DNA from: Flavobacterium oncorhynchi
Lineage (GTDB): Bacteria > Bacteroidota > Bacteroidia > Flavobacteriales > Flavobacteriaceae
Direction: 5' to 3'
Length of the DNA: 64,000 nt
Assembly: GCF_002217355.1 (NCBI RefSeq)
Contig: NZ_MUHA01000015.1
Span: 1-64,000 of the forward strand
A model generated the notes under the pieces. It saw only the letters and a list, made by a program, of their open reading frames with translations. It was not told the origin of the DNA and made no database searches. Numbering within the stretch: position 1 is the stretch's first letter; every line of letters begins with the position of its first letter. Below, in pieces: positions 37,360-45,757 of this stretch. Position numbers and translations under genes: made by a program.

Positions 37360-38349
37360 ATGATGTTAAGAATCAGGTTTTTATTTGTTTTTTTAATCAC
37401 TACTTTTTTTTCTTATTCTCAAGAAGGAATTCCGGTTTATTCAGATTATTTATCAGATAATTATTACTTGATTCATCCGTCGATGGCTGGAGCTGCAAAT
37501 TGCGCAAAAATTAGATTGACAGCTAGAAAACAATGGTTTGGTCAGGAAGATGCGCCTTCGCTTCAAACTTTAAGTTTTAATGGCAGAGTAGGTGAGCGAT
37601 CAGGAGCTGGTATTATTGTTTTTAATGATAAAAATGGGTATCATTCTCAAAAAGGCGTGAAAGTTACATATGCACATCATCTTATGTTTTCAAGAGATGA
37701 AATCGACTTAAATCAGCTTTCATTTGGTATCAGCGGCGGATTGATTCAGAGCCAGTTAGATGAAACTAAATTTGGAGGAACTTTTGATCCTATTGTTTTT
37801 GGTTCAATTCAAAAAGACTCTTATTTTAATGTAGACATAGGTGCTTCGTATAATTTTCTTGATTTTTATGCACACGCGACAATTCAGGGCCTGCTTGAAA
37901 CACGACGAGAGTTATATACAGATTATGAAAGTAATAATTTAAGAAAGTTTCTATTAAGTGCTGGATATGTATTTGGTAAAAGAGACAAGATTACTTGGGA
38001 GCCTTCAATTTTGTTTCAATTGTTTGATCAAACGAAAGAAAAGTCAATCGATTTAAACATGAAAGCTTACAAAAATATGGATTTTGGAAGTTTATGGGCA
38101 GCTTTGTCTTATCGAAGAAGTTTCGATGGTACGCAATTTACTTCAGGAGGAGGTGTTTCATCTCAAAAACTGCAATATTTCACTCCTATTATTGGAGTAA
38201 ACTATAAGAATTTTATGTTTGCTTATACCTATTCTCAAGTTATGGGTGATGTAAAATTTGATACTGGAGGATATCATCAAATAACTTTAGGAATTAATTT
38301 ATTTTGTAAAAAGGAGCGTTACGATTGTAATTGTCCGGCAATTAATTAA
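37360..38349 (+). CDS. PorP/SprF family type IX secretion membrane protein (stand-alone)
   Basis: A 329-residue protein with a signal peptide (ending TTFFSYSQ) and the family opening YSDYLSDNYYLIHPSMAGAANCAKIRLTARKQW, then barrel-like strands. It ends with an unusual Cys-rich tail (FCKKERYDCNCPAIN). Unlike the copy at 1990-2895, no type B adhesin gene is adjacent. It is followed 9 bp later by a gamma-carbonic anhydrase gene. Its cargo must be encoded elsewhere, or it has another envelope role. Confidence 0.9.
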   Translation: MMLRIRFLFVFLITTFFSYSQEGIPVYSDYLSDNYYLIHPSMAGAANCAKIRLTARKQWFGQEDAPSLQTLSFNGRVGERSGAGIIVFNDKNGYHSQKGVKVTYAHHLMFSRDEIDLNQLSFGISGGLIQSQLDETKFGGTFDPIVFGSIQKDSYFNVDIGASYNFLDFYAHATIQGLLETRRELYTDYESNNLRKFLLSAGYVFGKRDKITWEPSILFQLFDQTKEKSIDLNMKAYKNMDFGSLWAALSYRRSFDGTQFTSGGGVSSQKLQYFTPIIGVNYKNFMFAYTYSQVMGDVKFDTGGYHQITLGINLFCKKERYDCNCPAIN

Positions 38350-38358
38350 AAAAATATC

Positions 38359-38883
38359 ATGCTTATTAAATCTGTAAATGGGAAATCGCCTTTGATTCCA
38401 GAAGATTGCTATGTTGCTGAAAATGCTACAATTGTTGGAGATGTTACATTTGGTGACTCTTGCAGTGTTTGGTTTAACGCCGTTATTAGAGGAGATGTTC
38501 ATTTCATAAAAATTGGAAATAAAGTAAACATTCAAGATGGTGCAATAATTCACTGCACTTATCAAAAACATCCAACAATTATTGGAAATAATGTTTCGAT
38601 TGGACATAATGCGATTGTTCACGGTTGCACTATACAGGATAATGTATTAATAGGAATGGGAGCTATTGTGATGGATAACTGCATTGTAGAAAGTAACTCG
38701 ATTGTTGCCGCTGGAGCGGTTTTAACGCAGAATACAGTTGTTCCTTCGGGAACTATTTTTGCAGGTGTTCCTGCGAAGAAAGTAAAAGATATTAACCAGT
38801 CTGACTTTGCAGGTGAAATCGAACGTATTTCAAACAATTATGTGATGTATTCGGGATGGTTTAAAAATGAAGAACAAAAATAA
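38359..38883 (+). CDS. Gamma-carbonic anhydrase family protein
   Basis: A 174-residue left-handed beta-helix protein built of hexapeptide repeats (NATIVGDVTFGDSC, NKVNIQDGAIIH, NNVSIGHNAIVHG). The three zinc-ligand histidines of the gamma class are present: H65, H83 and H88. Length and motifs match the YrdA/PaaY/CaiE group, whose in vivo roles vary; CO2 hydration is possible but not certain. It appears to be in an operon with the upstream PorP/SprF gene and ends just before a long inverted repeat. Confidence 0.92.
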   Translation: MLIKSVNGKSPLIPEDCYVAENATIVGDVTFGDSCSVWFNAVIRGDVHFIKIGNKVNIQDGAIIHCTYQKHPTIIGNNVSIGHNAIVHGCTIQDNVLIGMGAIVMDNCIVESNSIVAAGAVLTQNTVVPSGTIFAGVPAKKVKDINQSDFAGEIERISNNYVMYSGWFKNEEQK

Positions 38884-38891
38884 CAGAAAAT

Positions 38892-38967
38892 AAATTCCAA
38901 TACTAAAAATTCCAAATTCCAATGAAACGTGATTTACTGGAATTTGGAATTTTTAGTATTGGAATTT
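38892..38967. repeat. Perfect 30-bp inverted repeat between convergent genes
   Basis: The left arm 38892-38921 and right arm 38938-38967 are exact reverse complements over 30 bp, separated by 16 nt. Each arm contains internally repeated AATTCCAA units. It lies between the carbonic anhydrase stop (38883) and the response regulator stop (38974). It can act as a bidirectional terminator, but the arms are far longer than needed, suggesting a mobile or REP-type element. Confidence 0.9.
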
Positions 38968-38973
38968 TATAAA

Positions 38974-39690
38974 TTAAAGATTGATTTTTTCAAAGAAAGC
39001 ATTCTTGTAGCTTTCACTTATAGGAATCCGTTTATCGCTAATCAAAACTTTATTTTTTTGTATCGATTTCACATGTTTTATATTAATGATATAAGATCTG
39101 TGAATTCTAGAGAACCCTTTGCTTGAAAGTAAATTTTCAAGTTTTATTAAGCTGATTAATGTTAGTGTATATTTATTATCGGTTGTATAGATTTTTACAT
39201 AATCCTTTAAACCTTCGATGAATAAGATATCAGCAAAATTCATTTTAACATTTTCGTATTCAGCTCTTACAAACATAAAATCCTGTTCGAGCTCTGGAGC
39301 AAGTGTATTTTCAGCAATTGAAGAAACAGCCGCCGTAGGATTAACAATTTGCTGTGCGCGTACTACCGATTTTAGAAAACGATGAAAGGGAATTGGTTTT
39401 ACTAAATAATCGACAGCACCAAGATTAAACCCTTCGACAGCATAATCAGAATAGGCAGTTGTAAAAATTACAAGTGGTTTTTTCTCGATCGTATTTAAAA
39501 AATCTATCCCTGAAAAATGCGGCATTTGAATGTCTAAAAAAATCAAATCAACATTATTTTGATTGATAAATGAAACGGCATCAATAGCATTATTAAAAGT
39601 ACTGATCAATTCAAGTGAATCGACTTTTTGTACAAAATCTTCCAGTAATTCAACAGCTAATGGTTCGTCATCTATAATTACACATTTCAT
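38974..39690 (-). CDS. LytTR family response regulator
   Basis: A 238-residue regulator with an N-terminal receiver domain (acidic pocket D7/D8, phospho-acceptor D53 in LIFLDIQMP, conserved Thr and Lys in TTAYSDYA and VKPI) and a C-terminal LytTR DNA-binding domain (about 135-235, with KDYVKIYT and FSRIHRSYIIN). The ATG at 39690 gives the canonical MKCVIIDDEPLA start. The matching LytS-type kinase is two genes upstream with a dioxygenase gene in between. It has its own -7 box. Confidence 0.95.
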   Translation of the reverse strand: MKCVIIDDEPLAVELLEDFVQKVDSLELISTFNNAIDAVSFINQNNVDLIFLDIQMPHFSGIDFLNTIEKKPLVIFTTAYSDYAVEGFNLGAVDYLVKPIPFHRFLKSVVRAQQIVNPTAAVSSIAENTLAPELEQDFMFVRAEYENVKMNFADILFIEGLKDYVKIYTTDNKYTLTLISLIKLENLLSSKGFSRIHRSYIINIKHVKSIQKNKVLISDKRIPISESYKNAFFEKINL

Positions 39691-39723
39691 CTGCAGGAGT
39701 TTAAATTTATTCGGTTTGGAGCT

Positions 39724-39731
39724 CAAAAGTA
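39724..39731 (-). promoter_or_regulatory. -7 box of the LytTR regulator gene
   Basis: On the minus strand this reads TACTTTTG, matching TAnnTTTG, 33 bp upstream of the ATG, within the gap after the dioxygenase stop. Confidence 0.5.
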
Positions 39732-39788
39732 GTTTTAAACCAGTGAATTAAGTTTTAAAATTATCATAAAATACTGGTTTGATTTTAA

Positions 39789-40499
39789 TTACCCATTTAC
39801 AGTAATTGTTTTGGTCAAAGTATAACCATCAGTCAAATTACCTGTTAAAACTGCCAGTTCGCTGGCAAGACTGTCTGCAAAAACATTATCTCTAGTATTA
39901 GAAGTATCAGCTTGTCCGTGAGCAGCATAATTAGTACTTGAGTAAACAGTACTCGAAGTGCTTTCTGGGAAAGCAATTTGAGTAACTAATAATGAAGATC
40001 CGCTGCTTGACAAAACTTCAACATGTACATGAGGAGCTCTGCCTTGGTACCATCCTGGATAGATAGAAATAAATGAAACTTCTCCTTTAGCATTTGTTGT
40101 TTGTCTTCCTCTTAAAAAATGAACAGAAGTATAATCTGTCTGCTGCATTTGAGTTCCGCCGTATTCAGAATAATTGCCGTCTTTGTCGCAATGCCATACA
40201 TCAACTAAAACATTCGATAGAGGCAGGCAGTTATTGTTTTTATTTTCAATAATTAAATTGATTAATAGGGCAACTCCAACTCGGTCCGATTTTATATTTT
40301 CTAAAACTAATTGACTTGGTGTTTTGATAGGAAAAGGACCTTTAGTTTCAGATGGTGAAACTGTGCAGCTTCCGTTACCAGATAAGTCTGTGCCAGAATC
40401 ATCATTATCACTTTTAGAGCACGATTCTAATATTTTTGAAGCACCAGCCAAAGCTGTGATGCCCAAAAGACCATTTCGGATGAATTTTTTTCTGTCCAT
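39789..40499 (-). CDS. Exported intradiol ring-cleavage dioxygenase-like lipoprotein
   Basis: A 236-residue protein with an N-terminal export signal (MDRKKFIRNGLLGITALAGA, Tat-like though with RKK rather than RR) and a probable lipobox cysteine at C27. The body is the intradiol dioxygenase beta-sandwich: NVLVDVWHCDKDGNYSEYGG, then SIYPGWYQGRAPHVHVEV. The four Fe(III) ligands expected from protocatechuate dioxygenase are all present as Y110, Y151, H157 and H159. The loop between the second Tyr and first His is shorter (6 rather than 13 residues). It lies between a histidine kinase (11-bp gap) and its regulator. The substrate is unknown. Confidence 0.88.
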   Translation of the reverse strand: MDRKKFIRNGLLGITALAGASKILESCSKSDNDDSGTDLSGNGSCTVSPSETKGPFPIKTPSQLVLENIKSDRVGVALLINLIIENKNNNCLPLSNVLVDVWHCDKDGNYSEYGGTQMQQTDYTSVHFLRGRQTTNAKGEVSFISIYPGWYQGRAPHVHVEVLSSSGSSLLVTQIAFPESTSSTVYSSTNYAAHGQADTSNTRDNVFADSLASELAVLTGNLTDGYTLTKTITVNG

Positions 40500-40510
40500 A
40501 ATTTCAAGGT

Positions 40511-41620
40511 TTAATTTACAGTAGTTTTAATTTCATCTAATTTTAGATTTAAATGCACGCGGTAAAATTGGCTGTCTTGGTTTATAGTTAGTTCATGAGC
40601 ATTTGGGTAAAGTAAATCCAGTCTGTTTTGGATATTTACTAGTCCAATACCTGAATTTTCAGGGTCTTTTATATAGTTTTCAATTGTATTTTCAATCCAA
40701 AAATCAAGGTTGTTTTCTGAAATGAAAATTTTAATTTTGATATGTGCTGCACCTTTATAATCTGTTCCGTACTTAAAGGCATTCTCAACAAATGATATCA
40801 GCAGTAAAGGTTCAATAAACTTATTTTTAGTGTCGCCATGAACATTAATTACAATATCTTCAATGTTGTTAAGTCTTAGTTTTTGCAGTTCAATATAATT
40901 CTGAATATAATTTATTTCCTTTTCTAAAGCTACCGTTTTATTATCTGTTTCGTACAGCATATAACGCATTAACTCAGATAATGTGACGATGGCATCAGGG
41001 ACCAAATCAGATTTTTTATGTGCTAGAGAATAAATACTGTTTAGAGAATTGAATAAAAAATGCGGATTGGTTTGTTTGCGCAAATAAGTCAATTCCGTAT
41101 TTGTTCGATGCGTTTCGGCAATTAGTTTGTTTTGTTCGTTGCTGTAAAACTCTGTCAGGGTTCTAATAATTGCACTTATGGTAAGAATTAAAATATAGAA
41201 AAAGGAAGGGCCGATTTTAAAGAAAAGCGGACGTTTCATTTCGATTTTTAAGTTGTCGGTTTTTCGTAAAAGTACAGTTTCATTTGGCATGAAATGTGGG
41301 CGGGCAATATTTGAAGGAGGTAAATGTCTGAATTCAGGAATAAAATAATTAATTCTGATGATCATAAAAGCAGCAATAATTATAAATGCAAATAAAAAAT
41401 ACTGCCAGTACTTTTTTTGTAAAAGAAGGGACGGAACCATGTAATAATAGTTGAGGTAAAACAACATTATTCCTGATGCCCACTGAACATAAAAATCATT
41501 ATTGATCCTAAACGGACTTTCATAAAACTGAATTAAAGAAGTCAGAATGAAGAAAACCCATATAATACAATGGAATAGAATTTTATTTGAGTTAGTATTT
41601 TTGATGGCTCCGATTTTCAT
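40511..41620 (-). CDS. LytS/His_kinase family sensor histidine kinase
   Basis: A 369-residue membrane sensor with four N-terminal helices (about 14-32, 46-64, 73-94 and 138-156), a short extracytoplasmic loop, then the His_kinase domain with phospho-acceptor H187 in RKQTNPHFLFNSLNSIYSLA and an ATPase domain with FVENAFKYG and GIGLVNIQNRLDLLYP. The kinase type pairs with LytTR regulators, and one follows two genes downstream. Its start codon directly abuts the DUF4907 stop codon, so the genes are coupled. Confidence 0.94.
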   Translation of the reverse strand: MKIGAIKNTNSNKILFHCIIWVFFILTSLIQFYESPFRINNDFYVQWASGIMLFYLNYYYMVPSLLLQKKYWQYFLFAFIIIAAFMIIRINYFIPEFRHLPPSNIARPHFMPNETVLLRKTDNLKIEMKRPLFFKIGPSFFYILILTISAIIRTLTEFYSNEQNKLIAETHRTNTELTYLRKQTNPHFLFNSLNSIYSLAHKKSDLVPDAIVTLSELMRYMLYETDNKTVALEKEINYIQNYIELQKLRLNNIEDIVINVHGDTKNKFIEPLLLISFVENAFKYGTDYKGAAHIKIKIFISENNLDFWIENTIENYIKDPENSGIGLVNIQNRLDLLYPNAHELTINQDSQFYRVHLNLKLDEIKTTVN

Positions 41621-41950
41621 TTATAATTTTATTTTTAATAAAATTAATTCATTTTTGTTTACTGTTGGTGATAAGTTTTGGCTGAGTTTTTCAATCACTA
41701 AATGAGCAGTTTTTAATGCATCATCTTCTGTCGAAAAACTTTTGTTGTCACTTATTACGGGTATAATCGATTGTTTAATAATGATTTTGTCTTTATACAA
41801 AATCGAGTATCCCCAGCCAGAAGTGGTTTGAAAAGTTTCTGTTCTATAGGCCTCTTTTTTTTCACAAGAAACCATTTGTAAAACAAGACACAAAAGCAAT
41901 AAATTCTTCTGGATGTTACTCCAGAAGAATTGTTTAGTATTAATTATCAT
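41621..41950 (-). CDS. DUF4907 domain lipoprotein
   Basis: A protein of about 109 residues with a lipoprotein-type signal (NLLLLCLVLQMVSC) and a compact domain GWGYSILYKDKIIIKQSIIPVISDNKSF, then DALKTAHLVIEKL, matching DUF4907, a small family of unknown function often found beside kelch lipoproteins. ATG codons at 41950 and 41956 both overlap the end of the kelch gene; the longer frame from 42010 runs deep into that gene and is unlikely. Its stop directly touches the kinase start. Inferred role: envelope component acting with the kelch protein and sensor. Confidence 0.8.
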   Translation of the reverse strand: MIINTKQFFWSNIQKNLLLLCLVLQMVSCEKKEAYRTETFQTTSGWGYSILYKDKIIIKQSIIPVISDNKSFSTEDDALKTAHLVIEKLSQNLSPTVNKNELILLKIKL

Positions 41951-42947
41951 TGTCATTTTGTTCCTCCAAAGGTTTAAATTCCCAAGCATCATCAAAATAA
42001 GAAGAACCAATTCTTCCTAACATATAAAAACCGCGATTATTTATAGTAAAACCTACAGCATCAGTTCTTGTTGCGCCTTCAAGCGGAGTTCTTTCAACCC
42101 AAAGATCAGTAGTTGGGTTGTACTCCCAAATTGTTTTTATATTTTCGCCTCCAACTACGTATCCTAGTCCATTCATGCTAAAACTTGATGCATTGGCACG
42201 TACAATTGCATATTCGTCATTATACGAATAATCATCAGTGGTATTTTTATCAATATCTCTTTTTCTTGTCCAAGTATCAGTTGCAGGGTCAAATTCCCAA
42301 AAATCTCCCTGGTAAACACTATTATTAATTCCTGTAGCCAGATACGCTTTATCAGCAATTACAAATACAGTTGCATTGCGTCTTTTATTACCGCTAAAAC
42401 CGTTTACAAGTGTCCAGCTGTTTGCTTGATCATCATATTGATAGAAATCTTTTAGATAGTTTCCATCATAACCAGTTCCAAAATAAGCTTTTCCTCCAGC
42501 CTGAAAACCTACAGCAGCATAACGAGCTGTTCCAGCAAAATCTGTTTTTTGAGTCCAGCTGTTGTTGGAAGGATCGTATTGATAAAAATCCTTCAGTTTA
42601 TTAGTTCCGTCATAACCAAGTCCAATGTAACCTTTATTGTTTAATGCAAAGCTAGATGCAGAACTTCTTCCTACACCAATAAAGTCTGCTTTTTGCTCCC
42701 AATAGTCTCCATTTGAGTTGTAAGCCCATAAATCTTTCAAGTATACATCGCCGGTATAACCAGCAGCAACATAAGCATAATCACCAATTACAAAACTTGT
42801 GGCGCTAGACCTTGCCGGCCCATCAAAAGCTGATTTCTTTACCCAGTTTCCCATTAATTCATCATCCTCGTTGTCATTGCTGCAGCTTATAAAGAAGAGA
42901 CTAGAAAGTAATGAAGCGAATAATATTCCTTTTTTAAAATTATTCAT
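41940..42947 (-). CDS. Kelch-repeat lipoprotein
   Basis: A 335-residue lipoprotein (MNNFKKGILFASLLSSLFFISC, lipobox C22) with an acidic NDNEDDE linker and then about six kelch repeats, each of the form RSSATSFVIGDYAYVAAGY followed by a Trp-containing strand, forming a predicted beta-propeller. It is the first gene of a minus-strand operon with DUF4907, a LytS-type kinase and a secreted dioxygenase. Kelch propellers bind ligands or proteins, so it may be an extracytoplasmic sensor or scaffold for the kinase; this is inference. Confidence 0.9.
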   Translation of the reverse strand: MNNFKKGILFASLLSSLFFISCSNDNEDDELMGNWVKKSAFDGPARSSATSFVIGDYAYVAAGYTGDVYLKDLWAYNSNGDYWEQKADFIGVGRSSASSFALNNKGYIGLGYDGTNKLKDFYQYDPSNNSWTQKTDFAGTARYAAVGFQAGGKAYFGTGYDGNYLKDFYQYDDQANSWTLVNGFSGNKRRNATVFVIADKAYLATGINNSVYQGDFWEFDPATDTWTRKRDIDKNTTDDYSYNDEYAIVRANASSFSMNGLGYVVGGENIKTIWEYNPTTDLWVERTPLEGATRTDAVGFTINNRGFYMLGRIGSSYFDDAWEFKPLEEQNDNDN

Positions 42948-42973
42948 AGTGTATTAAAATTTATTTATTGGTT

Positions 42974-42981
42974 CAAAAGTA
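42974..42981 (-). promoter_or_regulatory. -7 box of the kelch/kinase operon
   Basis: On the minus strand this reads TACTTTTG, matching TAnnTTTG, 26 bp upstream of the kelch gene ATG. The 240-bp gap between the divergent genes holds no other recognised feature apart from the box at 43165. Confidence 0.5.
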
Positions 42982-43164
42982 GGTTGGAGAAGGATTTAAA
43001 AAAAAGAAGATATATGTATTGCCCATTTTGATAGACTAAATCAGACTTTTTAAAGGCGAATGAGTTATTGATGTTACTTTATCTATTGTAGATGCTTTTT
43101 TGCCTTTTATAGAACAAAAATGTAAGACTGTATATGTTATGATGCCGTCTAAACCACGCCATTA

Positions 43165-43172
43165 TATATTTG
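43165..43172 (+). promoter_or_regulatory. -7 box of the DUF4270 gene
   Basis: TATATTTG matches TAnnTTTG, 15 bp before the ATG at 43188. The alternative upstream start at 43170 lies inside this box and is rejected. Confidence 0.6.
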
Positions 43173-43187
43173 CGCAAAAAATTGATT

Positions 43188-44516
43188 ATGCGTAAGTTAT
43201 TGTTTGTGTTGTTTGTTGCTTTTACATTATTTTCATGCGGAACAGATACTGATGCAGGAGAGTTTGTAGTTGGATCTGATTATTTGGCGTTGAACAATAA
43301 GGTTGTTATGATTGATACTGTAACGGTCGAAATGTCTACCATAAATTTTGATTCGCTGGTGACTTCAAACCAAAGCCGAATCCTGGTTGGAAATTACGAT
43401 GATCCTATTTTTGGTAAGGTAAAATCGAGTAGTTATTTTCAGTTGTCATCAAGTAATTATGCTTTAAATAATGAAGGTTCCGATACAGAGAATGTTAATT
43501 ATGTTTTTGATTCCATTTCTATGGTGTTAAAGTATGATAACTATTTTTATGGCGATACAACTAAAATTCAAACATTTAATATTCATCGCTTAACGCAAAA
43601 AGTAAAACCAAATACTGATTCTGGAAGTTTTTATAATAATTCGAGTTTGAGTTACGATGAGGAAAGTTTGGGAACATTTTCATACAAGCCGCGCCCAGTT
43701 GGAAAAGATTCGATTAATATAAAAATGAGTAATGTATTTGGAGAAGCTCTTTTTCAAAAAATAAAGAAAAGAGATATTACAGATTTTGACTCTTTTACAG
43801 AGTATCTAAAAGGGCTTGTAATTGTACCATCATCGTCTAACTCGTCAAGTGTTATTGGGTTTAATACTTCCAAGAGTTTAGTGCGTTTGTATTACTCCAA
43901 ATATCAAGCGGGTGTTGATGAGGTTCCTTTTGTGATCGATTTTTCTATTTTAGATGCTACAAAGCAGTTTAATTCTATTTCATTAGATAAAACAGGAACG
44001 TTAATTCAAAATCTGCCTATATCGAGCAGTAAACTTTCGAGCACAGCGACTAACGGACAGGGATTTATTCAGTCTGGAACAGGAGTGGCTTGTCGTATCG
44101 ATTTTCCAAACTTAAGACAGTTGAAATATATTTCAGATAACGGCGCTATTGTCGATGCTCAATTGATTTTAAAACCAGTTAATAATTCTTATTCTGAAAA
44201 ATACCCACTTGCAGATTCCTTAAAAATATATGTAGGCGACAATTTAAATAGAATAAGCAGTTCGTTATTGAATTCTGCTGGAGCAGCAGTTTATGGTATT
44301 TTGAATAAGAAAAGCGATGAGTTCAACGAAAACATCGGATATACTATTCCGTTGGGTAATTTTTTACAAAAGGAAATGCTTCGAGCTTCTGATTCTAAAT
44401 CTTCTTTGATCCTTACGCTTCCTGGTATTTCTAAAACCGTAGATCGAATTGTTTTAGGGGATCAAAAGCATTTAAACAATAAAATTCAACTAAAAATATA
44501 TTACATCTCTTATTAA
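43188..44516 (+). CDS. DUF4270 family lipoprotein
   Basis: A 442-residue lipoprotein (MRKLLFVLFVAFTLFSC, lipobox C17) of the DUF4270 family, recognisable by the N-terminal pattern VGSDYLALNNKVVMIDTVTVEMSTINFDSLVTS and the following SRILVGNYDDPIFG. The family is widespread in Bacteroidota and without known function. The stop codon is followed immediately by the ATG of an outer-membrane protein gene, so the two are translated together and probably act together in the outer membrane. Confidence 0.88.
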   Translation: MRKLLFVLFVAFTLFSCGTDTDAGEFVVGSDYLALNNKVVMIDTVTVEMSTINFDSLVTSNQSRILVGNYDDPIFGKVKSSSYFQLSSSNYALNNEGSDTENVNYVFDSISMVLKYDNYFYGDTTKIQTFNIHRLTQKVKPNTDSGSFYNNSSLSYDEESLGTFSYKPRPVGKDSINIKMSNVFGEALFQKIKKRDITDFDSFTEYLKGLVIVPSSSNSSSVIGFNTSKSLVRLYYSKYQAGVDEVPFVIDFSILDATKQFNSISLDKTGTLIQNLPISSSKLSSTATNGQGFIQSGTGVACRIDFPNLRQLKYISDNGAIVDAQLILKPVNNSYSEKYPLADSLKIYVGDNLNRISSSLLNSAGAAVYGILNKKSDEFNENIGYTIPLGNFLQKEMLRASDSKSSLILTLPGISKTVDRIVLGDQKHLNNKIQLKIYYISY

Positions 44517-45755
44517 ATGAAAAATAAAATAGTTTTTATTTACTGCGCCATTTTAATATCGTTTGCATCATTTTCTCAAAGTATTTCAAGTTCGCCGTAT
44601 TCATTGTATGGAGTAGGCAGTTTGTATGATGCTGATTTTGGATTGCTTCCTTCAATTGGATCAGCGGGAATTGCACTGCCATCAGATAGCTTTATTAATA
44701 ATCTTAATCCAGCTTCATTAGGTTCACTTCCATTAAATCATTTTATGTTTGATGTTGGTGGTAAAGCTATTGCGACAACCTATCAAAACAATTCAAAAAA
44801 GGAGAATCGTAACAATTTTCAATTTTCTCATATTGCTTTTGCTTTTCCAGTTACTAAAAATTCTGGTTTTAGTGTTGCGTTACGTCCGTATTCTAGCTCG
44901 GCATTTAAAATTTCTAATCTTATCCTGCCAATCTCAGATAGTCAGGAATCTTATAGTTTATCAGCAACAGGTTCAGGAGGATTAAATAATTTTGATTTTT
45001 CTTATGGGTATCGATTTGGTAAAAAACTTACGGTAGGAGCGTCTGCAGCTTTGTTATTTGGAAACACTGTTGATGACAGAGTTTTTACAATTCTCAATTC
45101 AATCACTACTATACATAAAAAAACAGATTATAACGGACTTCGTGCAACGTTAGGAACTCAGTATAAAATTGATTCTACGTTTACTATTGGTGCAACAGTT
45201 AAATTACCGGCACAAATTAAAGGTTCAAAAGTACAGTCAGTTGAGTCGATCAATGATGAGGTGGTGAGCGATATTCAACCTGAAACAGTTTCTGATGTAG
45301 ACGATTATTATATGCCTTTAGAAATTGGAATTGGTATTAGTAAACGATTCAAAAAAGTCTTGAATATGACTTTTGATTATGAAAAAAGTTTATGGAATGA
45401 TACGAAACAATCTGGTTTCTATGGTGATTATGTAAATCAAGACAGATTTGCGTTAGGTTTTACTTATTTTAACGAAAAACGAAATTACAGAAAATATTGG
45501 GACAGGGTCAAATATTCTGCAGGTGCAAATTTTGATACGGGATATCTTGAAATAGACGGAAAAAGAATCAACAATGCTTCAATTTCAATTGGAGTTAATC
45601 TGCCTATCGAAAATACTTTTTCGGCCTTAAATATTTCATATTCGTACGGGCAAAAAGGAAGTATTTCAAACAATTTAATCAAAGAAAATTATCATAAATT
45701 GTCTGTAAACTTATCTTTAGATGGTATTTGGTTTGTTAAGAGAAAAATAGAATAA
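44517..45755 (+). CDS. Outer-membrane beta-barrel protein (FadL/PorV-like outline)
   Basis: A 412-residue exported protein (signal peptide ending SFASFSQS) with a Ser/Gly-rich N-terminus (SPYSLYGVGSLYD, then NNLNPASLGSLP, recalling the N-P-A motif of FadL/PorV-type barrels) and regularly alternating beta-strands to the C-terminal strand DGIWFVKRKIE. No specific substrate can be named. The start directly follows the DUF4270 stop (TAAATG), and the gene is convergent with murI (2-bp gap). Confidence 0.8.
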   Translation: MKNKIVFIYCAILISFASFSQSISSSPYSLYGVGSLYDADFGLLPSIGSAGIALPSDSFINNLNPASLGSLPLNHFMFDVGGKAIATTYQNNSKKENRNNFQFSHIAFAFPVTKNSGFSVALRPYSSSAFKISNLILPISDSQESYSLSATGSGGLNNFDFSYGYRFGKKLTVGASAALLFGNTVDDRVFTILNSITTIHKKTDYNGLRATLGTQYKIDSTFTIGATVKLPAQIKGSKVQSVESINDEVVSDIQPETVSDVDDYYMPLEIGIGISKRFKKVLNMTFDYEKSLWNDTKQSGFYGDYVNQDRFALGFTYFNEKRNYRKYWDRVKYSAGANFDTGYLEIDGKRINNASISIGVNLPIENTFSALNISYSYGQKGSISNNLIKENYHKLSVNLSLDGIWFVKRKIE

Positions 45756-45757
45756 AA

